Shown: positions 33,926-44,300 of the stretch, in pieces | How the letters are laid out: each line of letters opens with the position of its first letter | Position numbering within the stretch: position 1 is the first letter of the stretch | From: Chitinophagales bacterium | GTDB lineage: Bacteria; Bacteroidota; Bacteroidia; Chitinophagales; Saprospiraceae | Length of the DNA: 64,000 nt | Assembly (NCBI GenBank): GCA_013298845.1 | Contig: JAAFJN010000004.1 | Span: forward strand, 186,001-250,000 | Direction of reading: 5' to 3' | Made by a program: the position numbers and the translations under genes | The notes under the pieces: model-generated | What the model was told of the DNA's origin: nothing | Databases searched by the model: none | Seen by the model: the letters and a program-made list of their open reading frames with translations, nothing else

Positions 33926-34953
33926 AACCACTGAAGATTCTGATAATAAGATTTAGTTCCATCGGCGATATCGTATTGACATCGCCGGTGGTTCGTTGTT
34001 TATACCGGCAAAAAAAGGCGGAAATCCATTTTTTAACCAAAACGGCTTTTGCCCAAATTCCGGCGGCCAACCCCATGATCCAACGCGTATTTGCCTTGGG
34101 AAATGCCACCACTGCCCACGAAAAAATAACTGCGCGGAATAACCTGTCGGAACTATTGCCGTTGCTGCGCGCCGAAGGCTACGACTACGTGATAGATGTA
34201 CACCACAATATGCGCAGTTTGCGGGTAAAAATGGCCCTTAGGGTGCCCTCTTTTTCGTTTAACAAACTTAATTTTAAAAAATGGCTATTGGTGCGTTGGG
34301 GCATCAATACACTCCCAGATGTGCACATTGTACACCGATACTTAGAAACAGTGCGGTCTTTGGGCGTGGTGTACGACGGCGCGGGCCTCGATTTTCACCT
34401 GCCGTCGGGGACGAATATTGCGGCATCTTCACTTTTTTCTGAACCCGGGCGCAACCATCCTTTTGTGGCGTTCGTCATAGGAGCAACCCACGCGACTAAA
34501 CGACTGCCCGACGACAAAATCGCGGCCATTTGCCAGGCCATTCAGCGGCCCATTGTGCTCATTGGCGGCCCTTCGGAACGGGAAAGTGGACAGCGCATTG
34601 CGGCGGCGGCGGGTAACCACGTTGTAGATACTTGCGGGAAATATTCCCTCTTTGAATCGGCGGAGGTCATTCGGCAAGCCGAAGTGGTGATTACCCACGA
34701 CACCGGCATGATGCACATTGCGGCGGCGTTGGGAAAACGAATTGTATCGGTGTGGGGCAATACGGTACCGGCATTTGGGATGTATCCTTTTTACCCGGAT
34801 GGCGCCGATAGCAACACAACGGTGGAGGTAAACGGATTAAAATGCCGACCTTGTTCAAAAATTGGTCATAATACCTGCCCTCGCGGGCATTTCGATTGTA
34901 TGAACAAGATTAGGGTTGAAGAAATTTTGGACGCTATAACTGTCCAAAATTGA
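33922..34953 (+). CDS. Glycosyltransferase family 9 (heptosyltransferase-like)
   Basis: A 343-residue GT9 protein. The start is a GTG inside GTGA, overlapping the previous stop, so it is translationally coupled. MKPLKILIIRFSSIGDIVLTSPVVR is the classic N-terminus. FVIGATHATKRLP is the acceptor/donor hinge, ITHDTGMMHIAAALGKRIVSVWG the sugar-nucleotide site, followed by the Cys-containing CRPCSKIGHNTCPRGHFDCM tail. It adds a heptose or related sugar to lipopolysaccharide core. Pairing with E1 is odd functionally but common as chance operon structure. Confidence 0.92.
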   Translation: MKPLKILIIRFSSIGDIVLTSPVVRCLYRQKKAEIHFLTKTAFAQIPAANPMIQRVFALGNATTAHEKITARNNLSELLPLLRAEGYDYVIDVHHNMRSLRVKMALRVPSFSFNKLNFKKWLLVRWGINTLPDVHIVHRYLETVRSLGVVYDGAGLDFHLPSGTNIAASSLFSEPGRNHPFVAFVIGATHATKRLPDDKIAAICQAIQRPIVLIGGPSERESGQRIAAAAGNHVVDTCGKYSLFESAEVIRQAEVVITHDTGMMHIAAALGKRIVSVWGNTVPAFGMYPFYPDGADSNTTVEVNGLKCRPCSKIGHNTCPRGHFDCMNKIRVEEILDAITVQN

Positions 34954-35099
34954 CCTAACACCCGGATTAATTCAGATTTTTTACAAAAACCTGAACAATC
35001 ATTTGAAAAGTAAGTGCAGAATAGCTGTACTTTACGCCCCGAAAAAGAGCATTTTCACAGCAACTTAAATTTGTAAAGACTTTTAACAATATACAGAGT

Positions 35100-36152
35100 A
35101 TGCACCAGAAAAAATTACAACTTTCTTTCTTATTCTTGCTGCTCCTTGCTGGCAGTATATCCGCTCAGGATATTCACTTCACACAGTTTAATATGTCGCC
35201 CATGACCCTCAATCCCGCCAATATCGGTGGTTTTGAAGGAACCGTTCGGGTTGGTGGCATTTACCGTTCGCAATGGACCAGCGTACTGAAATCCAACCAG
35301 TACGAAACACCGGCGTTATTTGTGGATGCGCCCATTATTCGGGGGTTCCGCCGCAACGACTGGGTTGGGGTTGGTTTGTCGTTGTTTCAAGATAAAGTAG
35401 GTGCGGGCGCATTGGTGCATAGTGCAAGTAAATTGGGCGCAGCGTACCACCTTGGTTTCGGCAAAACCGGCAAAACAGTGTTGACCCTGGGTGGGCATTA
35501 CGGACAAGAGACGTACCGCATTGGTAATGCTGATGGCTTTATCTTTGAGGATGGTATCAAATCTGGAAATCCCTTGCTAAGTGCTGACTTGGAGGCAATA
35601 AAAAACAATAGTACAACTGATCCCAAAACAAATTACTCTGATATTGATGCGGGTATTGCCTTGACCTCTCAATTGAATAAAACAATGGATTTCAAATTGG
35701 GATTCTCCGTTTTTCACTTGGGTAAGCCTAGTTTTGGATTTCCTGACACCTCCGGAGTCGGCAATAATTTCACTCAACCACGTCGCTACGTCACACACGG
35801 TACATTTAATATAAAAACCAGCGACCGTATGACGATTAGCCCCTCGTTTATTTTTCAAACAATGAACGGTAACGATGAAATTATGGTGCAGGGTTTGGCA
35901 GGATACCTATTTAATCCCGAACAAGATATTACCCTGAATGCGGGTTTGGGTTATCGCCTCGGTGATGCCGTGAATATTTTGCTGGGTGCCAAAAAGAAAA
36001 ACCTTACCGTTGGTTTTGCGTACGACGTAAACACCTCCGGCCTCAACAACGACACCCGTTACCGGGGTGGTTTTGAAATTGCGGTGAATTATATTGTTAA
36101 AATTTACAAAAACGCACCCGTTAAGCCGAAAGTGCTTTGCCCACGTTTCTAA
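35100..36152 (+). CDS. PorP/SprF-family T9SS outer-membrane protein
   Basis: A 350-residue barrel with signal peptide ending GSISAQ. The family opening is DIHFTQFNMSPMTLNPANIGGFEGTVRVGGIYRSQW, followed by paired strands (DWVGVGLSLFQDKVGAG, GAAYHLGFGKT) and the closing YRGGFEIAVNYIVKIYKN. PorP/SprF proteins are needed for the T9SS ring or for secretion of single cargo such as SprB, and are nearly always followed by an OmpA-like peptidoglycan binder, as here (30-base gap). Confidence 0.93.
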   Translation: MHQKKLQLSFLFLLLLAGSISAQDIHFTQFNMSPMTLNPANIGGFEGTVRVGGIYRSQWTSVLKSNQYETPALFVDAPIIRGFRRNDWVGVGLSLFQDKVGAGALVHSASKLGAAYHLGFGKTGKTVLTLGGHYGQETYRIGNADGFIFEDGIKSGNPLLSADLEAIKNNSTTDPKTNYSDIDAGIALTSQLNKTMDFKLGFSVFHLGKPSFGFPDTSGVGNNFTQPRRYVTHGTFNIKTSDRMTISPSFIFQTMNGNDEIMVQGLAGYLFNPEQDITLNAGLGYRLGDAVNILLGAKKKNLTVGFAYDVNTSGLNNDTRYRGGFEIAVNYIVKIYKNAPVKPKVLCPRF

Positions 36153-36182
36153 AACAATCACCCACTATCTACAATAAGTTTT

Positions 36183-38282
36183 ATGAAAAATATTTCACGT
36201 TATTTAGTACCATTCATTGCTGCCTTGGCTCCGGTTTGTTTGTTGGCACAGCCCATCAACAAATCTACGCCCGATAAAATGCTGAAATCGGCCCAAGAAG
36301 CCGAAAGTTCTAATAACCCGTACGCGGCACTCGAACTCTACGAAGATGCTTACGATGCCACTAAAGACAAATCGCTGTCGGCCAAAATTGCCAAACTCAA
36401 CTACGATGTGCGCGATTACGCCGCCGCCGAACGCGGTTTTTCAAAATTGGTGCTGCGCGACCGCAAGGGCGAATACACCGAATTGTTGTACTGGTACGCC
36501 ATGAGCCTCAAAGCCAACGGCAAACACCAGGAAGCCATCGACATTTTCAACCAATACGTCGCTTCCGGCACTGACGATAAATTTAAAGAAGCCTCCAAAC
36601 GCGAAATTGCCGGTAGTGAATTGGCCCGTAAAGCCAAAACCCCCGACAACCTTATTATTACCAACGGCGGTAAAAAACTGAATAGCCCCCAAACGGAAGG
36701 TTCTCCGTTTTACAGCGGCGGTGAATTGTATTTTGCGGGTATCACCGACAAAAAAATTGTTGTTCTCGACGGTAAAGAAGGCGACTGGTTTTCAAAAATT
36801 CAAACGACAACCAAATCGGCCAACGCGACCGAATACGGTGCGCCCGTGGCTTTAGGCCAAAATATCAACCGCGAAGGCTATCACCAAGGCAACGTAAGCC
36901 TTACGCCCGACGGCAAAACCATGTATTTCACCCGCGTGGAATTGGAAAACATGGCCATCAAAACCAGTAAAATTTACGTGGCCGGCAAAGGCTCCGATGG
37001 TTGGGGTGCCGCCAGTGAAGCCAGCGGTGTCAACGGCGAATACATTGCCCAACACCCCTGCGAAGGTGAATTGTTTGGCGAAAAAGTATTGTTTTTTGTG
37101 GCCAATATTCCCGGCGGTAAAGGTGGTACTGACCTCTACTACGCGCCCAAAAAAGGAGACGGCATGTTTGGCATTCCCGTTAATCTCGAATCATTAAACA
37201 CGCCCGAAAACGAAGTAACGCCGTTTTACCGCGATGGTAAATTGTACTTCAGCAGCAATGGCTTCCCTTCTTTTGGTGGCCTTGATGTGTTCGAAGCCCA
37301 ATGGAACGGTTCGGCCTGGAGCACGCCTAAAAACTTGGGGGCCGGTATCAATACATCGCTTGATGACCAATACTACACCCAATTACCCGACGGCATGAGC
37401 GGCTTTTTTGTGAGTAACCGCCCCGGCCCGAATAACCTGAAAAGCAAAACCTGCTGCGATGACATCTACGCTTGGGAAATTGAGCGCGTAAAAGTGCAGT
37501 TGGTGGCCAATACATTCCGCCGCAAACGCAAAAACGAAGATAAAAACCAGCCTTTGCCCGAATGTACCGTGCAGGTATTTGATGTATCGGACAAAAATCC
37601 GGCGAATGTGGACGAAAAAACCAATCCCGCCGCCAATAATTTCGACTTTACACTGGCACCCGGCAAATCGTACATGGTCATCGCTACCCACGAAGGTTAC
37701 GTGCCCGATACGGTAAAATTCACCACCGTTGGCATCAAAAAAAGCACCAAAGTGGAGAAAGACCTGACCCTTCGCCTGGCGAAAAAACCGGAAGTGTTTG
37801 ATACCATCCGCATCAACGAAGCGATTCGTTTGAACAGCATTTATTACGACTTTGACGACGATAAAATCTTGTCTGCTTCCGAGCCGGATTTGCAGTTCCT
37901 CACGGATTTGATGAAAAAATACCCGGACATGAAGGTAGAATTGTCTTCTCACACGGATGCGCAGGGTAAAGATGAGTACAACGAAAAACTCTCTCAACGC
38001 CGCGCCAACAGTGCCGCCAAATGGATTGTTGAACGCGGTATTGCCGCCGACCGCATTGTGCCGGTGGGTTACGGTGAAAAACAAATCCTCAACCGCTGCG
38101 CCAACGGCGTAGAATGTCCGGATGATGAGCACCGTTTCAACCGTCGTACCGAGTTCAAAATTATTTCCGGTCCGACCAGCATTTTGATTGAGCGGGTAGA
38201 AAAACGCGAAGCGACCAAACCATCCGGCCAAAAACCCGGCGGTAAACAGTCTGTTCGCCCCGTTTTTTTTTATCAGAACTAA
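36183..38282 (+). CDS. OmpA-family T9SS-associated protein (TPR-PD40-OmpA)
   Basis: A 699-residue exported protein with leader ending VCLLAQ. Domains in order: TPR (~25-150, NPYAALELYEDAYDATKD, YAAERGFSKLV), a PD40/WD40-like propeller (~160-410, SLTPDGKTMYFTRVEL, FYRDGKLYFSSNGFPSFGGLDVFEAQ), a carboxypeptidase-like beta-sandwich (~445-535), and a C-terminal OmpA domain (~565-680) with SSHTDAQGKDEYNEKLSQRR and NRRTEF for peptidoglycan binding. This is the architecture of PorE-like proteins that tether the T9SS to the cell wall. The last codons contain a nine-T run, and the DUF1573 frame is open through it (see findings). Confidence 0.92.
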   Translation: MKNISRYLVPFIAALAPVCLLAQPINKSTPDKMLKSAQEAESSNNPYAALELYEDAYDATKDKSLSAKIAKLNYDVRDYAAAERGFSKLVLRDRKGEYTELLYWYAMSLKANGKHQEAIDIFNQYVASGTDDKFKEASKREIAGSELARKAKTPDNLIITNGGKKLNSPQTEGSPFYSGGELYFAGITDKKIVVLDGKEGDWFSKIQTTTKSANATEYGAPVALGQNINREGYHQGNVSLTPDGKTMYFTRVELENMAIKTSKIYVAGKGSDGWGAASEASGVNGEYIAQHPCEGELFGEKVLFFVANIPGGKGGTDLYYAPKKGDGMFGIPVNLESLNTPENEVTPFYRDGKLYFSSNGFPSFGGLDVFEAQWNGSAWSTPKNLGAGINTSLDDQYYTQLPDGMSGFFVSNRPGPNNLKSKTCCDDIYAWEIERVKVQLVANTFRRKRKNEDKNQPLPECTVQVFDVSDKNPANVDEKTNPAANNFDFTLAPGKSYMVIATHEGYVPDTVKFTTVGIKKSTKVEKDLTLRLAKKPEVFDTIRINEAIRLNSIYYDFDDDKILSASEPDLQFLTDLMKKYPDMKVELSSHTDAQGKDEYNEKLSQRRANSAAKWIVERGIAADRIVPVGYGEKQILNRCANGVECPDDEHRFNRRTEFKIISGPTSILIERVEKREATKPSGQKPGGKQSVRPVFFYQN

Positions 38283-38329
38283 TTGACCGGGACACTGTTG
38301 TACCTCAAACCGACAGCGTTTGGGTAAAC

Positions 38330-38656
38330 ATGATTGACAGTGTTACCGTATTTGAATACGAACTGATTGATTTTGGAAAAGTCCGCGAAGGCGAACCGGT
38401 TTATGGCCGGTTCGCCTTTACCAATTTTGCCAATCAACCTTTGGAAATTGAAATGGTCAGTACCTGCCAGTGCATCGAGGCGGAATGGTCGAAAGGCCCC
38501 ATTCAAACGGGAGAAACCGCCGAAATACTACTGCAACTCAACACCAAAGGAGAAGGCCCGGATTTGCTCAAAACCATTGATATTATTTTCAAAAACGAAG
38601 ATGAACGTGGGTATCCGTACATTAAGCAAGTGTATATCCGCGGAAAAATTGAATAG
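38330..38656 (+). CDS. DUF1573 domain, probably the C-terminus of the OmpA protein by frameshift
   Basis: From the first ATG the frame gives 108 residues with the DUF1573 pattern: YELIDFGKVREGEPVYGRFAF, LEIEMVSTCQCIEAEWSKGP, and the closing strand YIKQVYIRGKIE. DUF1573 proteins are normally exported Ig-like proteins, but this start gives no signal peptide. The same frame is open upstream to 38246, reading protein-like through the end of the OmpA gene (SELIDRDTVVPQTDSVWVN). A -1 shift in the T run 38263-38271 would fuse it to OmpA. If it is a separate gene, its start is doubtful. Confidence 0.7.
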   Translation: MIDSVTVFEYELIDFGKVREGEPVYGRFAFTNFANQPLEIEMVSTCQCIEAEWSKGPIQTGETAEILLQLNTKGEGPDLLKTIDIIFKNEDERGYPYIKQVYIRGKIE

Positions 38657-38695
38657 AATTTACCGGTGCATTAACCGGACCACCACATATTAATT

Positions 38696-40054
38696 ATGCA
38701 AATTAAAAACAACGTTTTAGAAACTATTGGCGATACGCCCTTAATCAAACTGAACAGCGTAGCCAATGATTTCCCCTGTCTGGTGCTGGCCAAAGTGGAA
38801 ACCTTTAACCCCGGTAACAGTATCAAAGACCGCATGGCCGTGAAAATGATTGACGATGCCGAGCAGCGCGGTGATATTAAACCCGGTGGCACCATTATCG
38901 AATGTACTTCGGGCAATACGGGAATGGGTTTGGCATTGGTCGCCTGCGTACGCGGCTATCGGTGCATTTTTACCACCACCGATAAGCAATCAAAAGAAAA
39001 AGTAGATATCCTGAAAGCATTGGGTGCCGAAGTGATTGTGTGCCCCACTAACGTCGAGCCGGAAGATCCGCGTTCTTATTACTCCATTGCGGAGCGTTTG
39101 AGCAAAGAAATTCCCAACTCTTTTTGGTGTAACCAATACGATAACCTGTCGAACCGCCAGGCCCACTACGAAAGCACCGGGCCGGAAATTTGGCAACAAA
39201 CTGACGGCAAAATCACTCATTTGGTGGTGGGCGTAGGTACCGGTGGTACCGTTAGTGGCACGGCGCGTTATTTGTTGGAGCAAAACCCCAACGTCAAAGT
39301 GTGGGGTGCCGACACGTACGGATCGGTGTTTAAAAAATACCACGAAACGGGCGAATTTGACACGAAAGAAATCTATCCTTACATCACGGAAGGCATCGGG
39401 GAAGATATTTTGCCCAAAAACGTGGACTTTTCAGTGATTACGGCCTTCGAAAAGGTAACCGATAAAGACGCGGCTTTGTGGGCACGCCGTCTCGCCCGCG
39501 AAGAGGGCCTGTTGCTGGGTTACTCCTGCGGCAGCGCAATGGGTGCCGCCTGGCAATTGCGCGACCAATTTAAACCCGATGACGTGGTGGTCATTATTTT
39601 CCACGACCACGGCAGCCGTTACGTGGGTAAAATTTACAACGACGACTGGATGCGCGAGCGCGGATTTTTGGAAGATGAATTAAAAATCAGCGACCTGATT
39701 TTGCGCAAAAAAGACCGCAAGTTCTTCGCCGCCCAAGCCTCGGATTCGGTGCGCAAGGCCTTTAACCTGATGAAAAGCCACGACCTGAGCCAATTACCCG
39801 TATTGGACGGCGACCAGGTAGTAGGTTCTATTACCGAGACGCAGGTGCTGAATATTTTGCTGGAAAACCCCTTGCAAAACTCCGAACGCTTGCTCAAAGA
39901 AGTGATGGGCGCTGCTTTCCCCATCGTCAAAGACAGTATGCCGATTAGTCAACTTAATAAGTACATCAGCAAGGAAATTCCGGCGGTGATTGCCCACGAC
40001 CGTTCCGGAAGTATGCATATTGTTACGCAATATGATTTGATTCAGGCGATTTAG
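38696..40054 (+). CDS. Cystathionine beta-synthase (PLP enzyme with CBS pair)
   Basis: A 452-residue enzyme. The PLP lysine is Lys44 in NPGNSIKDR. TSGNTG (71-76) and GTGGTVSG (181-188) bind the cofactor phosphate. SCGSAMGA is the last catalytic loop. Residues ~335-452 hold two CBS motifs (DLSQLPVLDGDQVVGSITE, IPAVIAHDRSGSMHIVTQYD), the regulatory module that binds adenosyl ligands. It condenses serine and homocysteine in transsulfuration; a cysteine-synthase role is also possible. It lies 39 bases after the DUF1573 frame. Confidence 0.93.
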   Translation: MQIKNNVLETIGDTPLIKLNSVANDFPCLVLAKVETFNPGNSIKDRMAVKMIDDAEQRGDIKPGGTIIECTSGNTGMGLALVACVRGYRCIFTTTDKQSKEKVDILKALGAEVIVCPTNVEPEDPRSYYSIAERLSKEIPNSFWCNQYDNLSNRQAHYESTGPEIWQQTDGKITHLVVGVGTGGTVSGTARYLLEQNPNVKVWGADTYGSVFKKYHETGEFDTKEIYPYITEGIGEDILPKNVDFSVITAFEKVTDKDAALWARRLAREEGLLLGYSCGSAMGAAWQLRDQFKPDDVVVIIFHDHGSRYVGKIYNDDWMRERGFLEDELKISDLILRKKDRKFFAAQASDSVRKAFNLMKSHDLSQLPVLDGDQVVGSITETQVLNILLENPLQNSERLLKEVMGAAFPIVKDSMPISQLNKYISKEIPAVIAHDRSGSMHIVTQYDLIQAI

Positions 40055-40061
40055 AAGGGTT

Positions 40062-40380
40062 TTGAAGGCTTGAATTGGTTGAATTGGTTGCTCGTCGTAG
40101 CGTACACGTTTTAAAGTGTGCTAATCTGCAAAATCTATCAGACTTGGTAGATTTATGCCGCTAATTGGCCCGTCGTAGCGTACCCTTTTTTACCACTAAG
40201 GTGTCAGAAAAGTAAGATTCACTAAGCGTAGAGTGTTCATTTTAAATGTTTTAAGGAAAAAATCATCTCTTATCACTCCTAACTCATCACTACTCTACGC
40301 TTAGAGTCTCTTACATTTTCTTAAGTGCCTCGTGGTAAAACGAACACGCTACGACGGGCAAACAAATTCAACCCTTCAAT
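40062..40380. repeat. Nested inverted-repeat element with CACTAAG/CTACGACGGG arms
   Basis: The inner arms 40169-40234 and 40292-40358 are imperfect reverse complements over about 66 bases (both carry CCCGTCGTAGCGT, TTTTACCAC and CTAAGCGTAGAGT in one orientation). Outside them lie TTGAAGG/TTGAATTGG and its complement AATTCAACCCTTCAA (to 40380). A third copy of CGTCGTAGCGTAC occurs at ~40093. The loop contains TATCACTCCTAACTCATCAC. The right arm matches 27411-27485. Confidence 0.85.
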
Positions 40381-40392
40381 ACCTGATAAAAA

Positions 40393-40433
40393 TTTTCGGA
40401 TTTTCGGATTGCTCTTCGGATTTTTCGGATTTA
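40393..40433. repeat. 'TTCGGATT' phrase repeat
   Basis: Four copies of TTCGGATT-type words (TTTTCGGATTTTCGGATT, CTTCGGATTTTTCGGATT) in 41 bases, related in style to CACGGATT at 22003-22020. Confidence 0.7.
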
Positions 40434-40587
40434 CGTCAAGGGCAATAAACAAAAACCATAAAATTCATTACACATAAAAACATAACAATCAATTTTTTAT
40501 ACAAAAAACTAAACAATCCTCACCTACTGGCTCGAAATTAGCAGTAGTAGTAATAGACTTTCACAATATTAAAACACATCTATTACT

Positions 40588-41238
40588 ATGAACGAGCAGA
40601 CATTGATATACATTATTATCGGCGCGATAATCATCGGTATTATTATAGGTGGAAAAGTCGTGCTATCTATTACGCAGGCAACGCGCCCCCCAATGCCACC
40701 CTACACCTCACCCTATCATCATCAACAACACCTGTTGCAGGAGGAATATCACGGCTACCCGCGCCACCGTGAAACGGGTATTTGGTCGAGTATTTTAATT
40801 TTGGCGTTGATTATTCTGGTCGTCGTTATTGCGGTCAATAATTTTTCTGTAAATGATATACTATCAGATGGCGAAGCCACGTCAACTTCGACGGTTGTTA
40901 ATGGAGACAAAAATAAAAAACCTCTAAAAACGGACAATATCTCTCCAAAACCAACGCCATCACCCATGCCCAACGCTCCGGAGCAGTTTGACCCAAGTTG
41001 GTACACCCTGCAAGCCGGTGTATTTACGGATGAGGGTAATGCTTTTCGTAAACTCGAATCATTGCGCGCAATGGGGTTTAGTCCTTATTACCACGTTAGC
41101 GAGATAGACGGAGAAAAACGATTCCATGTTTGCGCTGGCGTATATCCTTCTTTTGAAAGCGCAAATTCTGCTAAAAATTCTTTAAAACACCCTTCAGCCC
41201 AAATTTACTCCGCTGTCGGCCTTGAGTTCTACAAGTAA
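40588..41238 (+). CDS. SPOR-domain membrane protein
   Basis: A 216-residue protein with an N-terminal membrane helix (~7-28, isoleucine-rich), a short His/Pro-rich loop, and a second helix (~66-84, SILILALIILVVVIAV). A Ser/Thr/Pro-rich linker leads to a C-terminal SPOR domain (~136-215: WYTLQAGVFTDEGNAFRKLE, FHVCAGVYPSFESANSAKNSL). SPOR domains bind denuded glycan at division sites. Two helices before the SPOR domain mean both termini face the same side, presumably the periplasm. Confidence 0.8.
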   Translation: MNEQTLIYIIIGAIIIGIIIGGKVVLSITQATRPPMPPYTSPYHHQQHLLQEEYHGYPRHRETGIWSSILILALIILVVVIAVNNFSVNDILSDGEATSTSTVVNGDKNKKPLKTDNISPKPTPSPMPNAPEQFDPSWYTLQAGVFTDEGNAFRKLESLRAMGFSPYYHVSEIDGEKRFHVCAGVYPSFESANSAKNSLKHPSAQIYSAVGLEFYK

Positions 41239-41308
41239 AACTGGCGATTTTCGCCTTTAGCCCCAAAAAACCTAAACCGACTTGCTTCATTTATGAATGG
41301 ATTAGTGC

Positions 41309-41316
41309 TATCTTTG
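41309..41316 (+). promoter_or_regulatory. -7 promoter box of the second SusC/SusD operon
   Basis: TATCTTTG fits TAnnTTTG. A TTG lies 24 bases upstream (41282-41284), slightly far. The ATG is at 41378, leaving a leader of about 55-60 bases. Confidence 0.5.
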
Positions 41317-41377
41317 CCGTCTTTCCTTCGATACGAAAAACATAATTACATAAGTTCTTTCATTAATTCATTCATTT

Positions 41378-44300
41378 ATGAAGCGTATTTTATTATTATC
41401 TATGCTCTTATGCTGCATGGTGCTCACCGCATTTTCGCAGCGTTCCGTGACGGGCCGCGTCACCGATGCCTCTAACGGCGAGGGCCTCATTGGAGCAACC
41501 ATTACTCTGAAAGGAGCCAAATCGGGCACTACCACCGATGTTAATGGCGATTTCAAATTGGCCGTAAATTCCGATGGCGATGTTTTGATGATCGCTTACA
41601 CCGGTTACGAAACCCAGGAAGTTACCGTCGGGAACCGCTCGACTATCGAGGTTTCTCTCAATGCCAATAATATCCTCAACGAAGTCGTTGTGGTGGGTTA
41701 CGGCAAACAAATTAAAAGTACCCTCACCGGTAATATTGCCAAAGTTGGCGGCGAAAATCTGCAATCTATGCCGGTCGTTTCCTTCGAGCAAGCCCTCCAA
41801 GGGCAAGCCGCCGGGGTATTTGTAGAATCCACCAACGGTAAAGTGGGTGCAGCCAACCGTATCCGCGTGCGGGGCGTAGGCTCCATCAACGCCGGTACCG
41901 AACCCCTCTACGTAGTGGACGGTATTCCGTTGTCAAAAGACGCCCGCAACACCGCCGGTGCGGCCATGAACCCACTTTCGGACCTTAACTTCAACGACAT
42001 TGCCTCCATCGAGGTATTAAAAGATGCTTCGGCGAAAGCCATTTATGGTTCGCGGGGTTCTAACGGTGTCGTTTTGATTACCACCAAAACGGGCAGCAGC
42101 GGCAAATCGAAAATTGAACTCGACGTGCAATTTGGAGTCAGTCAACCCACCGGCCGTCGCGAGTTTCTGAATGCCTCCGAATTTGTGGACTATTTCACCG
42201 AAGCCGCTAATAATTCCGATGACTTGGAAGGTGTAGCGTACGATGACCCTAACTCCTGGACGGCTTTTGTTACAAGTGAAGAAGATGGTCGTTTCCGTCG
42301 TTATTCCGGTTTTAACAACAGTTGGAAAGAAAAAGTAGACCGCACCGATTGGCAGGAAGAAGCCCTTCGCAACGGTAGCATTCGCAATACAACCCTTTCT
42401 TTTTCGGGTGGTAACGACAAAATTCGCTACTACGCCAGCGGTTACACCGGCAATATCCAAGGTATTATCATTGCCAATGGTATGCAAAAAAACGGTGGTC
42501 GCGTTAACCTTGATTTCAACGCTACCAGCCGCCTCAAAATGGGCGTAAACCTGAACGTAGCGCGTACCTTTACCGATCAGGTTACCAACGATAACGCATT
42601 CTCTACGCCGATGCAATTGGTGGCATTGGCCCCCATTACGCCAACCCGTGATGAATTCGGCGAATATTACGACCGCCCGGTCACCACTTATTACAACGGT
42701 TTATTGGAAACCGAAGAGTCCCAACGCCGCGTGAGTACCCTCCGTACATTGGGTACCGTATTTGGTGATTACAGTTTTACACCTAACCTCGCCTTGCGCG
42801 TGGAAGGTTCGGCGAACTTGTACAATGTAAATGACGCGGCGTTTTTTGGCGACCGCTCCGAAGAAGGTAACGACAGCAACGGTGCCGCTTACGCCGCCGC
42901 CGCTTTTGCCACCGATTACAACACCAACGCTGTATTGCGTTACAACCGCGAATTTGGCAAACACGATCTTGGTCTTAACCTTGGCACCGAGTTTTTCAGT
43001 AGCGAAAACACCCGCCAATACGCATTTGGTGAGCAATTCCCCACCGATGACTTCCGTACATTGGCTTCGGCAGCGTCCATCACCGACGCGACCAGCACCA
43101 TTACCGAATACACATTTTTGTCGTATTTCGGCCGTGCACAGTACAATTTTGCCCGCAAATACCTTTTCAACGTAAGTGGCCGTGTGGACGGTTCTTCTCG
43201 TTTTGGTAAAGATAACCGTTACGCGTTTTTCCCCGCTGCTTCGGCGGGTTGGGTATTGAGCGAAGAAGAATTCCTGAAAGGCAGCCCGATTAGTTTCTTA
43301 AAACTGCGCGCCTCTTGGGGTCAAAGTGGTAACGCCGACATTGGTAACTTCGCCGCATTGGGTTTGTACTCGGCGGGCAACTACAATGGTTCCAGTACCT
43401 TACAACCCGAACAAATTCCAAACCCGGCTTTGACTTGGGAAAAAAGTACCGAAAGCGACTTTGGGATTGACTTTGGTCTTTTTAACAACCGCATTTCCGG
43501 TGAAGTGGACTATTACGTAAAAAACACCTCCGATTTGTTGTTAAACGTACCCGTTCCGGGAACATCCGGTTTCTCGACCCAAACGCAAAACATTGGTGAA
43601 ATCCAGAACAAAGGCTGGGAATTAACCCTGAACACCAACAACATTGTGGGTGATTTCACGTGGAGTACGTCGTTGAACTTTGCTTTAAATAAAAATAAGG
43701 TAGTAGCCCTCGCCGATGGCCAGGAACTTATTGACGACGGTGGCTCTCGCTACATGAACGTTGTTAAAGTAGGCGCCCCCATCGGGGTGTTCTACGGTGC
43801 TGAGTACGCAGGTGTTGATGCTCAAAATGGCGATGCACTTTGGTACGTAAACGCAGCCGACGACAATGGCGTTATTTTGGACCCTAATGCAACGACCAAC
43901 GATTTCAGCGAGGCTAATTTTGTGGAATTAGGTTCTCCTCTGCCCAATATCATCGGCGGTATCAGCAATACTTTTGCGTACAAAGGACTTTCACTCGACG
44001 TGCGTTTGCAAGGTCAAACGGGTAATAATATCCACAACGCTGGCGGCGGATTTATGTCTTGCAACGCTTGTTGGTTCGATAACCAAACCCGCGACCAGTT
44101 AAATTCCTGGAAAAATCCGGGCGATATCACCAACGTTCCCGAAGCCCGTTTGGGTTATTCTAACGGTGACCAAAGCCGCAGCAGCCGTTACGTGGAAGAC
44201 GGTTCATACCTCCGCGTGAAAAACGTTACGTTGGCGTATAACCTGCCCACTACCCTGCTGAAAAAAGCGCGAATCAGCAATGTTCGTTTGTATGTAACGG

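Larger units (their letters stand above)
40055..40587. other. 533-base gap filled with phrase repeats
   Basis: It holds the nested inverted-repeat element at 40062-40380 and the TTCGGATT repeats at 40393-40433. From about 40440 the sequence is AT-rich leader to the SPOR gene. No gene was seen. Confidence 0.7.

Noticed and set aside
37383-38231. 282-codon minus-strand frame across the OmpA gene
   Set aside because: Antisense to a protein with complete OmpA domain; the translation lacks any fold signal.
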